Part shown: positions 7,274 through 14,537 of the stretch, piece by piece
Numbering within the stretch: the stretch's first letter is position 1
How the letters are laid out: each line of letters opens with the position of its first letter
NCBI GenBank assembly: GCA_015663855.1
Contig: DQRJ01000139.1
Coordinates: forward strand, 1 to 20,602
Source of the DNA: Flavobacteriales bacterium
GTDB taxonomy: Bacteria; Bacteroidota; Bacteroidia; Flavobacteriales_D; Sanyastnellaceae
Length of the DNA: 20,602 nt
Reading direction: 5' to 3'
Translations under genes and position numbers: made by a program
The notes under the pieces: model-generated
Databases searched by the model: none
The model's input: the letters and a program-made list of their open reading frames with translations, nothing else
What the model was told of the DNA's origin: nothing

Positions 7274-7689
7274 TCCGCTAAGGTAGAAGAGGCTGGGGCG
7301 TAATTTGTGACCTCAACTGTTCTAACTCCATAAAGTTTTCCGTCTGCTATTTCAGTAACGGCAGAAGAAAGTGAAAGAGCATCTTTTGTTTTCGGGTCGA
7401 ATTCTACGATTGCAAAATTAGATTTGCGACCTTTTTCAAAGTCGATTGTCACATTAGAAACGCCCTCTTGTTCGAGAAGTTCCTTTTTCACCTTCGCCAC
7501 ACATCCTACTTCACACATCATCCCGTCAATCTCCAATTTCGCAACAGTCTTTTCCGTTGCACCCACTTGGTTCACTTCCGTAAATGTGATATCACCTGCA
7601 TAGGGAGGTTCACCACAGCTTGTAGCGAAAAAAGTAAACACAACAATAAGCGCTGTTATAATTGTTGGCGTCGGGAGTTTTTTAATCAT
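7270..7689 (-). CDS. HMA-domain lipoprotein, putative copper-binding partner of CtaA
   Basis: A 139-residue protein with a basic N-terminus, a hydrophobic core and the lipobox FATSC (C25), so it is probably a lipoprotein outside the cytoplasm. Residues ~49-120 resemble a heavy-metal-associated ferredoxin-like fold (AKLEIDGMMCEVGCVAKV). The metal loop is M-C59-E-V-G-C63, a CxxxC spacing in place of the usual CxxC of CopZ/Atx1-type domains; variants of this kind occur in Bacteroidota. It is the first gene of a two-gene unit with ctaA (4-nt overlap), which suggests a role in copper or redox handling for cytochrome oxidase assembly. That role is inferred from context and domain only. A mercury or other metal role cannot be excluded. 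Confidence 0.8.
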   Translation of the reverse strand: MIKKLPTPTIITALIVVFTFFATSCGEPPYAGDITFTEVNQVGATEKTVAKLEIDGMMCEVGCVAKVKKELLEQEGVSNVTIDFEKGRKSNFAIVEFDPKTKDALSLSSAVTEIADGKLYGVRTVEVTNYAPASSTLAE

Positions 7690-7693
7690 AAGC

Positions 7694-7701
7694 CAAAGGT
7701 A
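7694..7701 (-). promoter_or_regulatory. -7 promoter element of the HMA lipoprotein-ctaA operon
   Basis: On the minus strand TACCTTTG is a perfect TAnnTTTG -7 box and ends 4 nt (GCTT) before the ATG at 7689, the same geometry as at secA. This again predicts a leaderless or nearly leaderless mRNA. A TTTG sequence about 25 nt upstream overlaps the opposing promoter and is a loose -33 candidate. Confidence 0.6.
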
Positions 7702-7717
7702 AGGGGAGAAGGAGACT

Positions 7718-7725
7718 TACATTTG
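7718..7725 (+). promoter_or_regulatory. -7 promoter element of the EamA transporter gene
   Basis: TACATTTG is a perfect TAnnTTTG match, 31 nt before the ATG at 7757, within a 67-bp divergent spacer. No TTG is seen at the -33 position. The leader of about 25 nt is A/G-rich without a Shine-Dalgarno sequence. Confidence 0.5.
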
Positions 7726-7756
7726 CCAAACTGTGCAAAAGGACGTGTAAAAGGAC

Positions 7757-8680
7757 ATGGAAAAGGAAAAATCAAGATTAGTTGTCTGGGGTACTTTAGT
7801 TCTGCTCGCATTCGTGTGGGGGAGTTCGTTCATCTTAATGAAAGTCTCACTCTTCGACTCTAGTAGAGAGGTGGTTTATTCTGCGTTAGAGGTTGCAGCG
7901 CTGAGGATTACGATCGCGGGAGTGGTCTTATTGCCAGTATCGATTCGACATCTAAAAAGGATAAAACGATCTCAGTGGTTGCCTCTTCTCGCAATTGGAA
8001 CGTTAGGAAATATGTTGCCAGCTTATTTATTCTCTTCAGCTGTAACAGAAATTCCATCTGCCATAGCTGGGATGCTGAATGCGCTCACTCCTCTATTTAC
8101 TATGATAGTAGCGGCACTCGTTTTTCATACGGTCGTGAGTAAAAGGCAATTTTCTGGATTAGTGATAGGATTTATGGGTGCGTTGCTACTCGCAATAGGT
8201 GGAGGTGGGCTCTCAAATGTAAACGTTGATATTGAATGGTGGGCTTGTGGCAGAGTCGCTTTAGCCACACTCCTTTATGGTATTAGTGTAAACATTTTGA
8301 AGAACAAACTTCAGGATGTTTCTTCCACCGCAATCGCAGCAATCGCACTCCTTTTAGTAACTCCTCCAGCAATATTTGTAGTGGTGACCTCAGATGTAGG
8401 ATCTACTCTTGTAAATAACGATCACGGCGTAACAGGAATGGTCGCTGTAGCAGTGCTTGCAGCAATTGGAACCGCGGGCGCGCTTATCATATTTAATAAT
8501 CTAATTAAATGGACGGATGCTCTTACAGCAAGTTCAGTTACGTATATACTACCCCTATTTGCAGCAATGTGGGGATGGTTAGATGGAGAGGTACTAACTG
8601 TGATACATTTTGCAGGTGGAGCTATTATTTTATTTGGTGTAGCATTAGTAAATGGAGTGGGTAAATCGGTGAAAAGTTAG
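7757..8680 (+). CDS. EamA/RhaT-family (drug/metabolite transporter superfamily) membrane permease
   Basis: A 307-residue membrane protein with about ten hydrophobic segments in two homologous EamA halves (residues ~10-147 and ~160-300). The first segment holds the typical LAFVWGSSFILMKVSL. The second half of each repeat has the small-residue-rich helices expected (IPSAIAGMLNALTPLF; DALTASSVTYILPLFAAMWGWLDGE). DMT transporters of this type export amino acids, metabolites or drugs, or import sugars; the sequence alone does not reveal the substrate. It is divergently transcribed from the HMA lipoprotein gene and stands alone before rplU. The family call is firm; the function is unknown. Confidence 0.9.
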   Translation: MEKEKSRLVVWGTLVLLAFVWGSSFILMKVSLFDSSREVVYSALEVAALRITIAGVVLLPVSIRHLKRIKRSQWLPLLAIGTLGNMLPAYLFSSAVTEIPSAIAGMLNALTPLFTMIVAALVFHTVVSKRQFSGLVIGFMGALLLAIGGGGLSNVNVDIEWWACGRVALATLLYGISVNILKNKLQDVSSTAIAAIALLLVTPPAIFVVVTSDVGSTLVNNDHGVTGMVAVAVLAAIGTAGALIIFNNLIKWTDALTASSVTYILPLFAAMWGWLDGEVLTVIHFAGGAIILFGVALVNGVGKSVKS

Positions 8681-8705
8681 AAAGATCACTCTAAGGTCTG
8701 AAAAG

Positions 8706-8736
8706 TTGGGCATTACAACTCTAAGCCCTATCTTTG
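8706..8736 (+). promoter_or_regulatory. Promoter of the rplU-rpmA operon
   Basis: TTG at 8706-8708, a 20-bp spacer and TATCTTTG at 8729-8736 make the best full Bacteroidota promoter in the window, with both elements and ideal spacing. Transcription would begin around 8741-8743 and leave a 36-38 nt leader that folds into a hairpin. Confidence 0.75.
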
Positions 8737-8741
8737 CGCCC

Positions 8742-8764
8742 CCCTTAGATATAAATCTTTAGGG
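8742..8764 (+). other. Hairpin in the rplU leader
   Basis: CCCT/AGGG (8742-8745 with 8761-8764) and AGAT/ATCT (8747-8750 with 8755-8758) stack around a small internal loop with the tetraloop ATAA. It would sit at the extreme 5' end of the predicted transcript, 14 nt before the rplU ATG. Ribosomal protein operons are often controlled by leader structures; no known L21 leader class is recognised here. Confidence 0.35.
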
Positions 8765-8778
8765 TAAATTATATTTTC

Positions 8779-9171
8779 ATGTATGCAATCGTAGAGATAG
8801 CAGGGCACCAGTATAAGGTAGAAAAAGACCAACAGGTTTTCGTAAACCGCTTGAACGCTGAGGAAGGAGCTAAGATCAAATTCGATCGAGTTCTTTTAAC
8901 AGACAAAGCAGGAGACGTAACAGTTGGCGCCCCAGCTATAGACGGCTTAGCCGTTCATGCCACCATTGAGAGGCATTTAAAAGGAGATAAGGTTCTTATC
9001 TTTAAGAAGAAACGTCGTAAAGGATACCAAAAGCTTAACGGCTTTCGTCCTTACCTAACTGAGATCCGTATCACGGATATCAAGAAGGCGGCTGCTAAGA
9101 AAAAAGCAGCTCCAGCTGCAGAAGCTAAGACGACAGCTAAGACAACAGCTAAAACTAAGAAAGAAGCGTAA
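8779..9171 (+). CDS. rplU: 50S ribosomal protein L21
   Basis: L21 binds 23S rRNA in the large subunit. The N-terminus YAIVEIAGHQYKVEKDQQVF is the conserved L21 start. FKKKRRKGYQKLNGFRPYLTEIRI is the C-terminal signature that contacts rRNA. After about 103 residues the core ends and a Lys/Ala/Thr-rich tail of ~25 residues follows (repeats of AKTT), giving 130 residues, longer than the ~103 of E. coli; such basic tails are common in this phylum. It is followed by rpmA after 40 bp, the usual L21-L27 pairing. Confidence 0.97.
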   Translation: MYAIVEIAGHQYKVEKDQQVFVNRLNAEEGAKIKFDRVLLTDKAGDVTVGAPAIDGLAVHATIERHLKGDKVLIFKKKRRKGYQKLNGFRPYLTEIRITDIKKAAAKKKAAPAAEAKTTAKTTAKTKKEA

Positions 9172-9211
9172 TCGACGAAGCTTAGCAGCTTAGTTGAAAA
9201 TCTAATATATC

Positions 9212-9478
9212 ATGGCGCATAAAAAAGGTGTAGGTAGTTCGAAGAACGGACGTGAGTCACAGTCGAAAAGGCTTGGCGTAAAAATCTTCGGTGGTCAATT
9301 TTGTATCTCTGGCAACATTCTAGTTCGTCAGCGTGGTACTGTTCACCATCCTGGTACTAATGTAGGCATCGGCAAGGATCACACCTTGTACGCACTTACT
9401 GACGGAATCGTTGAATTCCGCAAGAAACGTAATAATCGCTCGTTTGTTTCCGTAGTCCCTGCGGGAGGCGAAGCGTGA
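9212..9478 (+). CDS. rpmA: 50S ribosomal protein L27
   Basis: L27 reaches the peptidyl-transferase centre with its N-terminal tail. The 88-residue protein begins AHKKGVGSSKNGRESQSKRL, the strongly conserved L27 N-terminus, and goes on with VKIFGGQFCISGNILVRQRGT and HHPGTNVGIGKDHTLYAL. The basic residues near the N-terminus are exposed straight after Met removal, so no N-terminal extension of the kind cleaved in Firmicutes is present. It is the second gene of the rplU operon, 30 nt before a strong terminator. Confidence 0.98.
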   Translation: MAHKKGVGSSKNGRESQSKRLGVKIFGGQFCISGNILVRQRGTVHHPGTNVGIGKDHTLYALTDGIVEFRKKRNNRSFVSVVPAGGEA

Positions 9479-9507
9479 TAGGAATTTATTCCTCAATCTC
9501 TTTAAGG

Positions 9508-9538
9508 ACTCCCGTCCCCTTCGGGGCGGGAGTTTTTG
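9508..9538 (+). terminator. Rho-independent terminator of rplU-rpmA
   Basis: ACTCCCG pairs with CGGGAGT and CCCC with GGGG around a TTCG-type loop (stem arms 9508-9519 and 9523-9533, with a one- or two-nt bulge at 9515-9516). TTTTTG and more Ts follow at once from 9533. It is GC-rich and has the U-tract on the plus strand, 29 bp after the rpmA stop. Confidence 0.92.
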
Positions 9539-9595
9539 TTTATTTACTAGTTTTTGTTTTGGTCGGAAATGCCCGAAATTACCACCCTATAGATT

Positions 9596-10864
9596 ATGCT
9601 TACACTAACCTACTTACGTGAAAGACGCGATAGCGTTATCTCTTCACTTGCAAAACGTGGCCTAGACGTCACTGGAAGCGTAGATCGCATCCTAGAATTA
9701 GATGCGTCGAGAAGAGGGATTCAAAAGGATCTTGACGATACACTTGCTGAAAGCAATGTACTTAGTCGCAAGATAGGAGAGCTTATGCGCGAAGGGAAAC
9801 GTGAAGAAGCAGAAGGAGTTAAGTCGGCTACTTCTGGATTGAAAGAAAAAACCGGGACGTTAAGAGATAAGATGTCTTCTCTTGAAAATGAGGTGCACGA
9901 ACTTTTATCTCATTTACCGAATACCCCGTCCGATATGGTGGTGGCTGGAAAATCGGCGGAGGATAACGAAGAAGTAGGAAGTTGGGGAGAGAAGCCCGAT
10001 TTAGGCGATCATAACAAGCCCCATTGGGATATTGCGAAGGAGAAAGACTTGATCGATTTCGAGTTGGGGTCTAAAGTTACTGGAGCAGGATTCCCATTCT
10101 ACAAAGGGAAGGGAGCGAAACTACAACGTGGGCTTATAAGATTCTTCCTGGATTATGCTGATGACGCCGGGTATACCGAGTACATCCCGCCGCTCATGAT
10201 TAATGCGGAAAGCGGGTTTGGTACTGGGCAATTACCGGATAAAGAGGGGCAGATGTACCACATGCCTGTGGATGATTTATACATGATTCCGACGGCTGAA
10301 GTTCCGCTAACGAATATCTATCGCGATACGATGGTGAACGCTTCGGATTTTCCGATTAAGCTATGTGGTTACACTCCTTGTTTCCGTCGCGAGGCGGGGA
10401 GTTATGGTAAAGATGTGCGTGGATTGAATCGTTTACACCAGTTCGATAAGGTTGAGATAGTCCAAATCCAGCATCCCGATAAATCAGCCGAAACTCTCGA
10501 CTCTATGGTAGATCACGTGAAGGGTTTGCTCGAGGCGCTTGAGTTACCATATCGAATTTTACGACTTTGTGCTGGGGATATGGGGTTCACTGCAGCAATG
10601 ACTTACGATTTTGAGGTTTGGAGTGCCGCGCAGGAAAGATGGCTTGAAGTGAGTTCCGTTTCTAACTTCGAAACCTTCCAATCGAATAGACTTAAGTGCC
10701 GTTTTAAGGGGGCCGATGGGAAAAATCAGTTAGTGCACACATTAAACGGGTCAGCTTTAGCTCTTCCGAGAATCGTGGCTGCCCTGCTCGAAAATCACCA
10801 AGACGCTGATGGGGTAAAGATGCCTAAAGCGCTCGTGCCATACGTTGGGTTTGACCGCATCTAA
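9596..10864 (+). CDS. serS: Seryl-tRNA synthetase
   Basis: SerS attaches serine to tRNA-Ser (and to tRNA-Sec where present). The 422-residue length is normal. Residues 1-~108 form the long helical hairpin arm that grips the tRNA variable arm. The class II catalytic domain follows: TAEVPLT (233-239), motif 2 CFRREAGSYGKDVRGLNRLHQF (262-283, with R264 and E266), EVSSVSNFETFQSNR and motif 3 NGSALALPRIVAALLENHQ (384-402, with R392). It starts 58 bp after the rpmA terminator region. No perfect TAnnTTTG box precedes it; the T/A-rich stretch just before the ATG is only a weak candidate. The lipoprotein gene follows after 12 bp, so serS probably heads a five-gene unit. Confidence 0.98.
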   Translation: MLTLTYLRERRDSVISSLAKRGLDVTGSVDRILELDASRRGIQKDLDDTLAESNVLSRKIGELMREGKREEAEGVKSATSGLKEKTGTLRDKMSSLENEVHELLSHLPNTPSDMVVAGKSAEDNEEVGSWGEKPDLGDHNKPHWDIAKEKDLIDFELGSKVTGAGFPFYKGKGAKLQRGLIRFFLDYADDAGYTEYIPPLMINAESGFGTGQLPDKEGQMYHMPVDDLYMIPTAEVPLTNIYRDTMVNASDFPIKLCGYTPCFRREAGSYGKDVRGLNRLHQFDKVEIVQIQHPDKSAETLDSMVDHVKGLLEALELPYRILRLCAGDMGFTAAMTYDFEVWSAAQERWLEVSSVSNFETFQSNRLKCRFKGADGKNQLVHTLNGSALALPRIVAALLENHQDADGVKMPKALVPYVGFDRI

Positions 10865-10876
10865 TTGTAATTTTTG

Positions 10877-11500
10877 ATGAAAACACGTTTGCTCACAATT
10901 ATCGCAGTCGGAATCAGTTTCTTTTTCTTGACGGCTTGTAATGAGAATGGAGACGTCGTAGAAATCAACAGCGCTCTTGATAGAGTAGCTTTAGTCCAAA
11001 CCGCTGTGTCCGCTTTCCCTCTAGATTCAATAGGTATTGTGAGGACTCGGCTAACTGAGGCCAAAGATGATATTAAATGGTTGGCTTTAGATAGCAACGT
11101 TGTGTTCGTTAAATCTGACGCAAAAGCAGTAGGGGACCTTGCGCTTGCGAGTAGGTATTTGAAGGACACTCCTGGTAGAATATCTGGATTAGTGAATGAA
11201 ATCGGGCGTTGTAAAACACAACTTACAGGATTAAAAGAGCTAATCGAACTTTCTGCAACTCTCGATGCTAAAGGAGATACAATTGACGACGTATATTTAA
11301 AGAAAAACTTAGATATCGAAATTGAAGCCGTAAATAACCTCGAAAGCGCTCTATTTGAGACAAGTCGTCTAATTCGACTCGGATTAGAAACCGATTCTGC
11401 GAGTTGGGCTTCTATTGATAGTTTAATAACCGAAAAGAAGGGTTTGTGGGCTAGAGGAATTGCTGGGGAAGACAACGTTATTCGAACCCACGAAGAATGA
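10877..11500 (+). CDS. Helical lipoprotein of unknown function
   Basis: Using the ATG at 10877 the product has 207 residues; a TTG three bases upstream is possible but not needed. MKTRLLTIIAVGISFFFLTAC is a clear lipoprotein signal with the lipobox LTAC (C21), so the mature protein is membrane-anchored, probably at the periplasmic face or outer membrane. The rest is charged and mostly helical, with heptad-like stretches (TGLKELIELSATLDAK; DIEIEAVNNLESALFETSRLIRLG) suggesting a coiled coil. I do not recognise the family. The stop overlaps the start of the next gene (ATGA), and both products are predicted to be exported, so they may act together. Start and signal are well supported; function is not. 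Confidence 0.8.
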   Translation: MKTRLLTIIAVGISFFFLTACNENGDVVEINSALDRVALVQTAVSAFPLDSIGIVRTRLTEAKDDIKWLALDSNVVFVKSDAKAVGDLALASRYLKDTPGRISGLVNEIGRCKTQLTGLKELIELSATLDAKGDTIDDVYLKKNLDIEIEAVNNLESALFETSRLIRLGLETDSASWASIDSLITEKKGLWARGIAGEDNVIRTHEE

Positions 11501-13329
11501 TGGCCTTTCGCATCCTCATATTATTACTTGTCGCAACTTTCGGAGGTGCGAACTGCATTTCTGCTCAGACAGATCTTGAACTCGCTGAATTTTATTACAA
11601 CGAGGGGAGTTATGAGCAGGCAAGACTCTATTTGGTAGAGATCTATAAGAAGAATAAAACTAACGTTGTGTACCAAATGTATTATCAATCGCTCCTTGCG
11701 ATGGATGAGTTTGAGGAAGCCGAAGATCTCGTCAAGAAGAGATTAAAAAGAACACATAAGAATAGCAAGTCTACAGCGTATGTCGATTTGGGGTCACTAT
11801 ATCTACACTTCGGGATGCCCGAATTGGCGCGAGAATCCTTCGATGAAGCACTAAATCTTCTACAACCGGGGCAAAGCCAAGCGATTCGACTTGCTAATGC
11901 CTTTATTAAACTCGATGAACTTGATATGGCGTATGACACATATCGAAAAGCTCAATCATTAGGGACTACAGATTTCCATTATCAGTTCGCCAATCTTCAA
12001 GGCATGAGAAGGGATTATGAGGGGATGGTCGAGAGTTTTCTTGAACTCTTGCATAAAACCCCGAGCTATCTCAGGACTGTACAAAATAGCCTTAACAGGA
12101 ATCTTAGGTTGCATACCGAGCCAGGAAACGGCGAGATTGTTAGAGTAGAACTGCTTAAAGCAGTGAGAAATTATCCTGACGACGTGATTTTCCCAGAGAT
12201 GTTGGTTTGGTATTTTACACAGGAAAAAGACTTCGCCTCAGCATTTATCCACGCAAGAGCTTTAGACCTTAGACTCAAAGAAATCGGAATTCGACTAATG
12301 GAATTAGGGAATACGTCAGCCGCGAACGACGATTTGGAAACGGCGAAAAAATGCTACGGCTACGTGGCATCGAAGGGAGAAGGGACGCCTTATTTCTACA
12401 CCGCCAGGAATGAACTTTTACAAGTAAGATTTCACGCTTTGACGAAGAGTATTCCTTCTGATTTCGTGGGGTTAACCGAGTTAGCGGCCGATTACGCTGC
12501 GAGTATTATAGATCTTGGTGCGAAACCTGAGACTGCTATTATGCTTAAAAATCGAGCTCATATTCTGGCGTTCTATTTAGATAGAGGGGAAGAGGCGATG
12601 GTAATAATGGAAGAGATATTAGAGCTCCCTGGACTTAATAAACGAGTCGCCGCAGCTTGTAAGCTTGAACTTGGAGATATATACGTTTTTGAAGATTTGG
12701 TTTGGGATGCTTCCCTACTGTTTTCTCAAATAATTCTAGACTTTAAGGACGATCCGCTCGGCCATGAGGCGAAGTACAGGAACGCGAGAATCAGCTACTA
12801 CACTGGCGACTTTGCATGGGCGCAGACCCAGCTCGACGTCCTCAAAGCTTCTACCTCGAAACTCATAAGCAACGATGCTATAGACCTCAGTTTACTTATT
12901 ACTGACAACTTCAATCTCGATACGATTTTCGAACCCATGGAGATGTTCGCAAGGGCGGATTTGCTGATTATGCAGAGGCGATATGATGAGGCTGTAATCA
13001 CTTTAGATACGTTAATGGAGGTTTGGCCGGGGCACGCTTTAGAAGATGAGATCTTGATGATTAAGGGAGAGGTGGCATTACAAAAGGTCGAATTAGACTC
13101 GGCTATTTTATTTTTTCAGGAGGTCGTGGACTTGCATTTCGACGATATTACTGCTGACGACGCGCTCTATCAACTAGCCTTAATTTACGATAACGAGCTT
13201 AACGACTTAGAAAAGGCCGTCGAGCTTTACGAGAAGATCTTATTTGAATATTCCGGATCTCTTTTTGCAATTGAAGCTCGAAAGCGGTACCGAGAATTAA
13301 CAGGTGACACTAACCAATTACAGCCATGA
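11497..13329 (+). CDS. Exported tetratricopeptide-repeat (TPR) protein
   Basis: A 610-residue protein with a Sec signal peptide (hydrophobic RILILLLVATFGGA, probable cleavage near ISAQ, residue ~25). A cysteine in GGANC does not make a valid lipobox. The rest is built of helix-turn-helix TPR-like units: LAEFYYNEGSYEQARLYLVE, VDLGSLYLHFGMPELARESF, and near the C-terminus KYRNARISYYTGDFAWAQTQ, FARADLLIMQRRYDEAVITL and LYQLALIYDNELNDLEKAVE. Such proteins are scaffolds for periplasmic or outer-membrane complexes. Two start codons stand in tandem (ATG ATG, 11497 and 11500). The gene overlaps the lipoprotein gene by 4 nt upstream and the DUF4286 gene by 4 nt (ATGA) downstream. Family recognition is good; the binding partner is unknown. 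Confidence 0.85.
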   Translation: MMAFRILILLLVATFGGANCISAQTDLELAEFYYNEGSYEQARLYLVEIYKKNKTNVVYQMYYQSLLAMDEFEEAEDLVKKRLKRTHKNSKSTAYVDLGSLYLHFGMPELARESFDEALNLLQPGQSQAIRLANAFIKLDELDMAYDTYRKAQSLGTTDFHYQFANLQGMRRDYEGMVESFLELLHKTPSYLRTVQNSLNRNLRLHTEPGNGEIVRVELLKAVRNYPDDVIFPEMLVWYFTQEKDFASAFIHARALDLRLKEIGIRLMELGNTSAANDDLETAKKCYGYVASKGEGTPYFYTARNELLQVRFHALTKSIPSDFVGLTELAADYAASIIDLGAKPETAIMLKNRAHILAFYLDRGEEAMVIMEEILELPGLNKRVAAACKLELGDIYVFEDLVWDASLLFSQIILDFKDDPLGHEAKYRNARISYYTGDFAWAQTQLDVLKASTSKLISNDAIDLSLLITDNFNLDTIFEPMEMFARADLLIMQRRYDEAVITLDTLMEVWPGHALEDEILMIKGEVALQKVELDSAILFFQEVVDLHFDDITADDALYQLALIYDNELNDLEKAVELYEKILFEYSGSLFAIEARKRYRELTGDTNQLQP

Positions 13330-13655
13330 TACTTTACAATATAACGATTTCGGTCGATTCTAATTGTGCTAAAGATTGGCTAGATTACATGGTGAACGAT
13401 CACATCCCGGCGGTGCTCGCGACAGGTCATTTCCGAGATTATAAACTGTGCCGTGTCGAGGGTGATGAGCAAGGTGGGGAGACGTATGCGGTTCAGTATT
13501 TGGCCTACTCACCTGACGCCTTCAACTTATACCAAACCGAATGTGCACCAGCCCTACAAGCCGATTTTCACAAGAAATGGGGAACCAAAGCCGCAGCATT
13601 TAGGACTATCCTCCCTGTACTTCACGAAGGGAGTGCCCAAGAGAACGCTAAGTAA
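13326..13655 (+). CDS. DUF4286 family protein
   Basis: A 109-residue, probably cytoplasmic protein that starts MILYNITISVDSNCAKDWLDY and contains HIPAVLATGHFRDYKLCRV. This layout, a short alpha-beta protein with a WxxYMxxxHIPxVLxTG block, is the DUF4286 family of Bacteroidota, which resembles small ferredoxin-like (dimeric alpha-beta barrel) folds. No enzyme residues can be named. Its start overlaps the TPR gene stop (ATGA), and its stop overlaps the rsmA start by one base (TAATG), so all three are translated in tandem. In Bacteroidota a DUF4286 gene is often found next to rsmA, as far as I recall. Confidence 0.85.
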   Translation: MILYNITISVDSNCAKDWLDYMVNDHIPAVLATGHFRDYKLCRVEGDEQGGETYAVQYLAYSPDAFNLYQTECAPALQADFHKKWGTKAAAFRTILPVLHEGSAQENAK

Positions 13656-14437
13656 TGGTTAGAGCGAAAAAGCATCTAGGCCAACACTTTCTAACCGGCC
13701 CCGGAATTGCAACTCAAATAGCTGAGTCTATTACTTGCCACAGGGGTTGTAATGCTGTTTTAGAAGTGGGACCAGGGACAGGAGCCTTGACTATACCATT
13801 ATTACATAGAGGGGATTTAGATCTTCACGTTGTAGAGTTAGACGCAGAAAGTGTTGATTTTCTAGTGACAGAAGAGCTTTTACCTTCGGAAAGAGTGCAC
13901 GGTGTTGATTTACTGAGGTGGAATCCAGACCTCGCTTTCCCGAACGGAGTCCCTTTTATTGTCGCAGGGAATTTCCCTTACAATATCTCTTCTCAGATAT
14001 TATTCCAAGTGCTAGATTGGCGTGAAAGGGTGCCCGAAGTAGTGGGGATGTTCCAAAAAGAAGTCGCCGAACGCATCGCTGAAGGTCCAGGCTCTAGAAC
14101 GTATGGAATCCTAAGCGTGCTACTACAAACATACTACGATATCGAATATCTATTCACGGTTCACGAAGACGCTTTCGTTCCTCCTCCTAGGGTTAAGAGC
14201 GGAGTAATTCGGCTGTTGCGTAATGACATGATAGACCCGGGCTGCTCGTTTTTACACCTCAAGCGAGTAGTAAAAAGTGCTTTCGGCCAACGTCGTAAAA
14301 CATTACGCAACGCGTTAACTAACGCAGGGTTCGCAGAATCCAATATTCCCGTAGAGTTCCTAAAAGAACGTGCCGAGCAACTTAGTCCGACAGATTTTCA
14401 TCGACTCGCAATAGCGCTCTTGCCCGATTCGAAGTAA
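13655..14437 (+). CDS. rsmA: 16S rRNA (adenine1518-N6/adenine1519-N6)-dimethyltransferase RsmA/KsgA
   Basis: RsmA uses S-adenosylmethionine to dimethylate two adjacent adenosines in helix 45 of 16S rRNA, a late 30S maturation step; loss gives kasugamycin resistance. The 260-residue protein starts VRAKKHLGQHFLT, the conserved N-terminal motif. The SAM-binding glycine loop is LEVGPGTGALT (residues 36-46), followed by the acidic E61 in VVELD. The catalytic N-x-P-Y motif is GNFPYNIS (N106-Y109). VKSGVIRL and FGQRRKTLRNAL belong to the C-terminal RNA-binding part. It is the last gene of the serS unit, followed by a 143-bp intergenic region. Confidence 0.97.
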   Translation: MVRAKKHLGQHFLTGPGIATQIAESITCHRGCNAVLEVGPGTGALTIPLLHRGDLDLHVVELDAESVDFLVTEELLPSERVHGVDLLRWNPDLAFPNGVPFIVAGNFPYNISSQILFQVLDWRERVPEVVGMFQKEVAERIAEGPGSRTYGILSVLLQTYYDIEYLFTVHEDAFVPPPRVKSGVIRLLRNDMIDPGCSFLHLKRVVKSAFGQRRKTLRNALTNAGFAESNIPVEFLKERAEQLSPTDFHRLAIALLPDSK

Positions 14438-14485
14438 TACCCCCGTTAGGTGTGTGCGCAAAGCGTCTTCGCGCCTTAACTTTAC

Positions 14486-14523
14486 ACCGAGCGAACGCTC
14501 GGCAAATTGATACCGAGCGAACG
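14486..14523. promoter_or_regulatory. Two copies of an operator-like 12-mer before fbp
   Basis: ACCGAGCGAACG occurs at 14486-14497 and 14512-14523, 26 bp apart in the same orientation. The first copy is the left part of a perfect palindrome CCGAGCG-AA-CGCTCGG (14487-14502); the second continues as an imperfect one (CGTTGG). A weak -7-like TAACTTTA (14477-14484) lies directly before the first copy, so a bound protein would cover the transcription start. Function is inferred from geometry only. Confidence 0.45.
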
Positions 14524-14537
14524 TTGGAATCTGAGCG

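Noticed and set aside
10866..10879. TAATTTTTG directly before the lipoprotein ATG as a -7 element
   Set aside because: One base too long for TAnnTTTG and abuts the ATG, so transcription would start inside the coding region; the gene is 12 bp after serS and probably co-transcribed.
10861..11475. 204-codon open frame antisense to the lipoprotein gene
   Set aside because: Ser-rich low-complexity translation with no recognisable domain; the sense frame has a lipobox and 4-nt overlap with the next gene, so this is a shadow.
11497..11572. Lipoprotein signal in the TPR protein (GGANC)
   Set aside because: The residue before Cys is Asn, not Gly/Ala/Ser, so it is not a valid lipobox; an ordinary Sec signal fits better.
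14487..14502. Palindrome after rsmA as an intrinsic terminator
   Set aside because: A 7-bp GC stem is present but it is followed by CAAATTGATA, not a T-tract.
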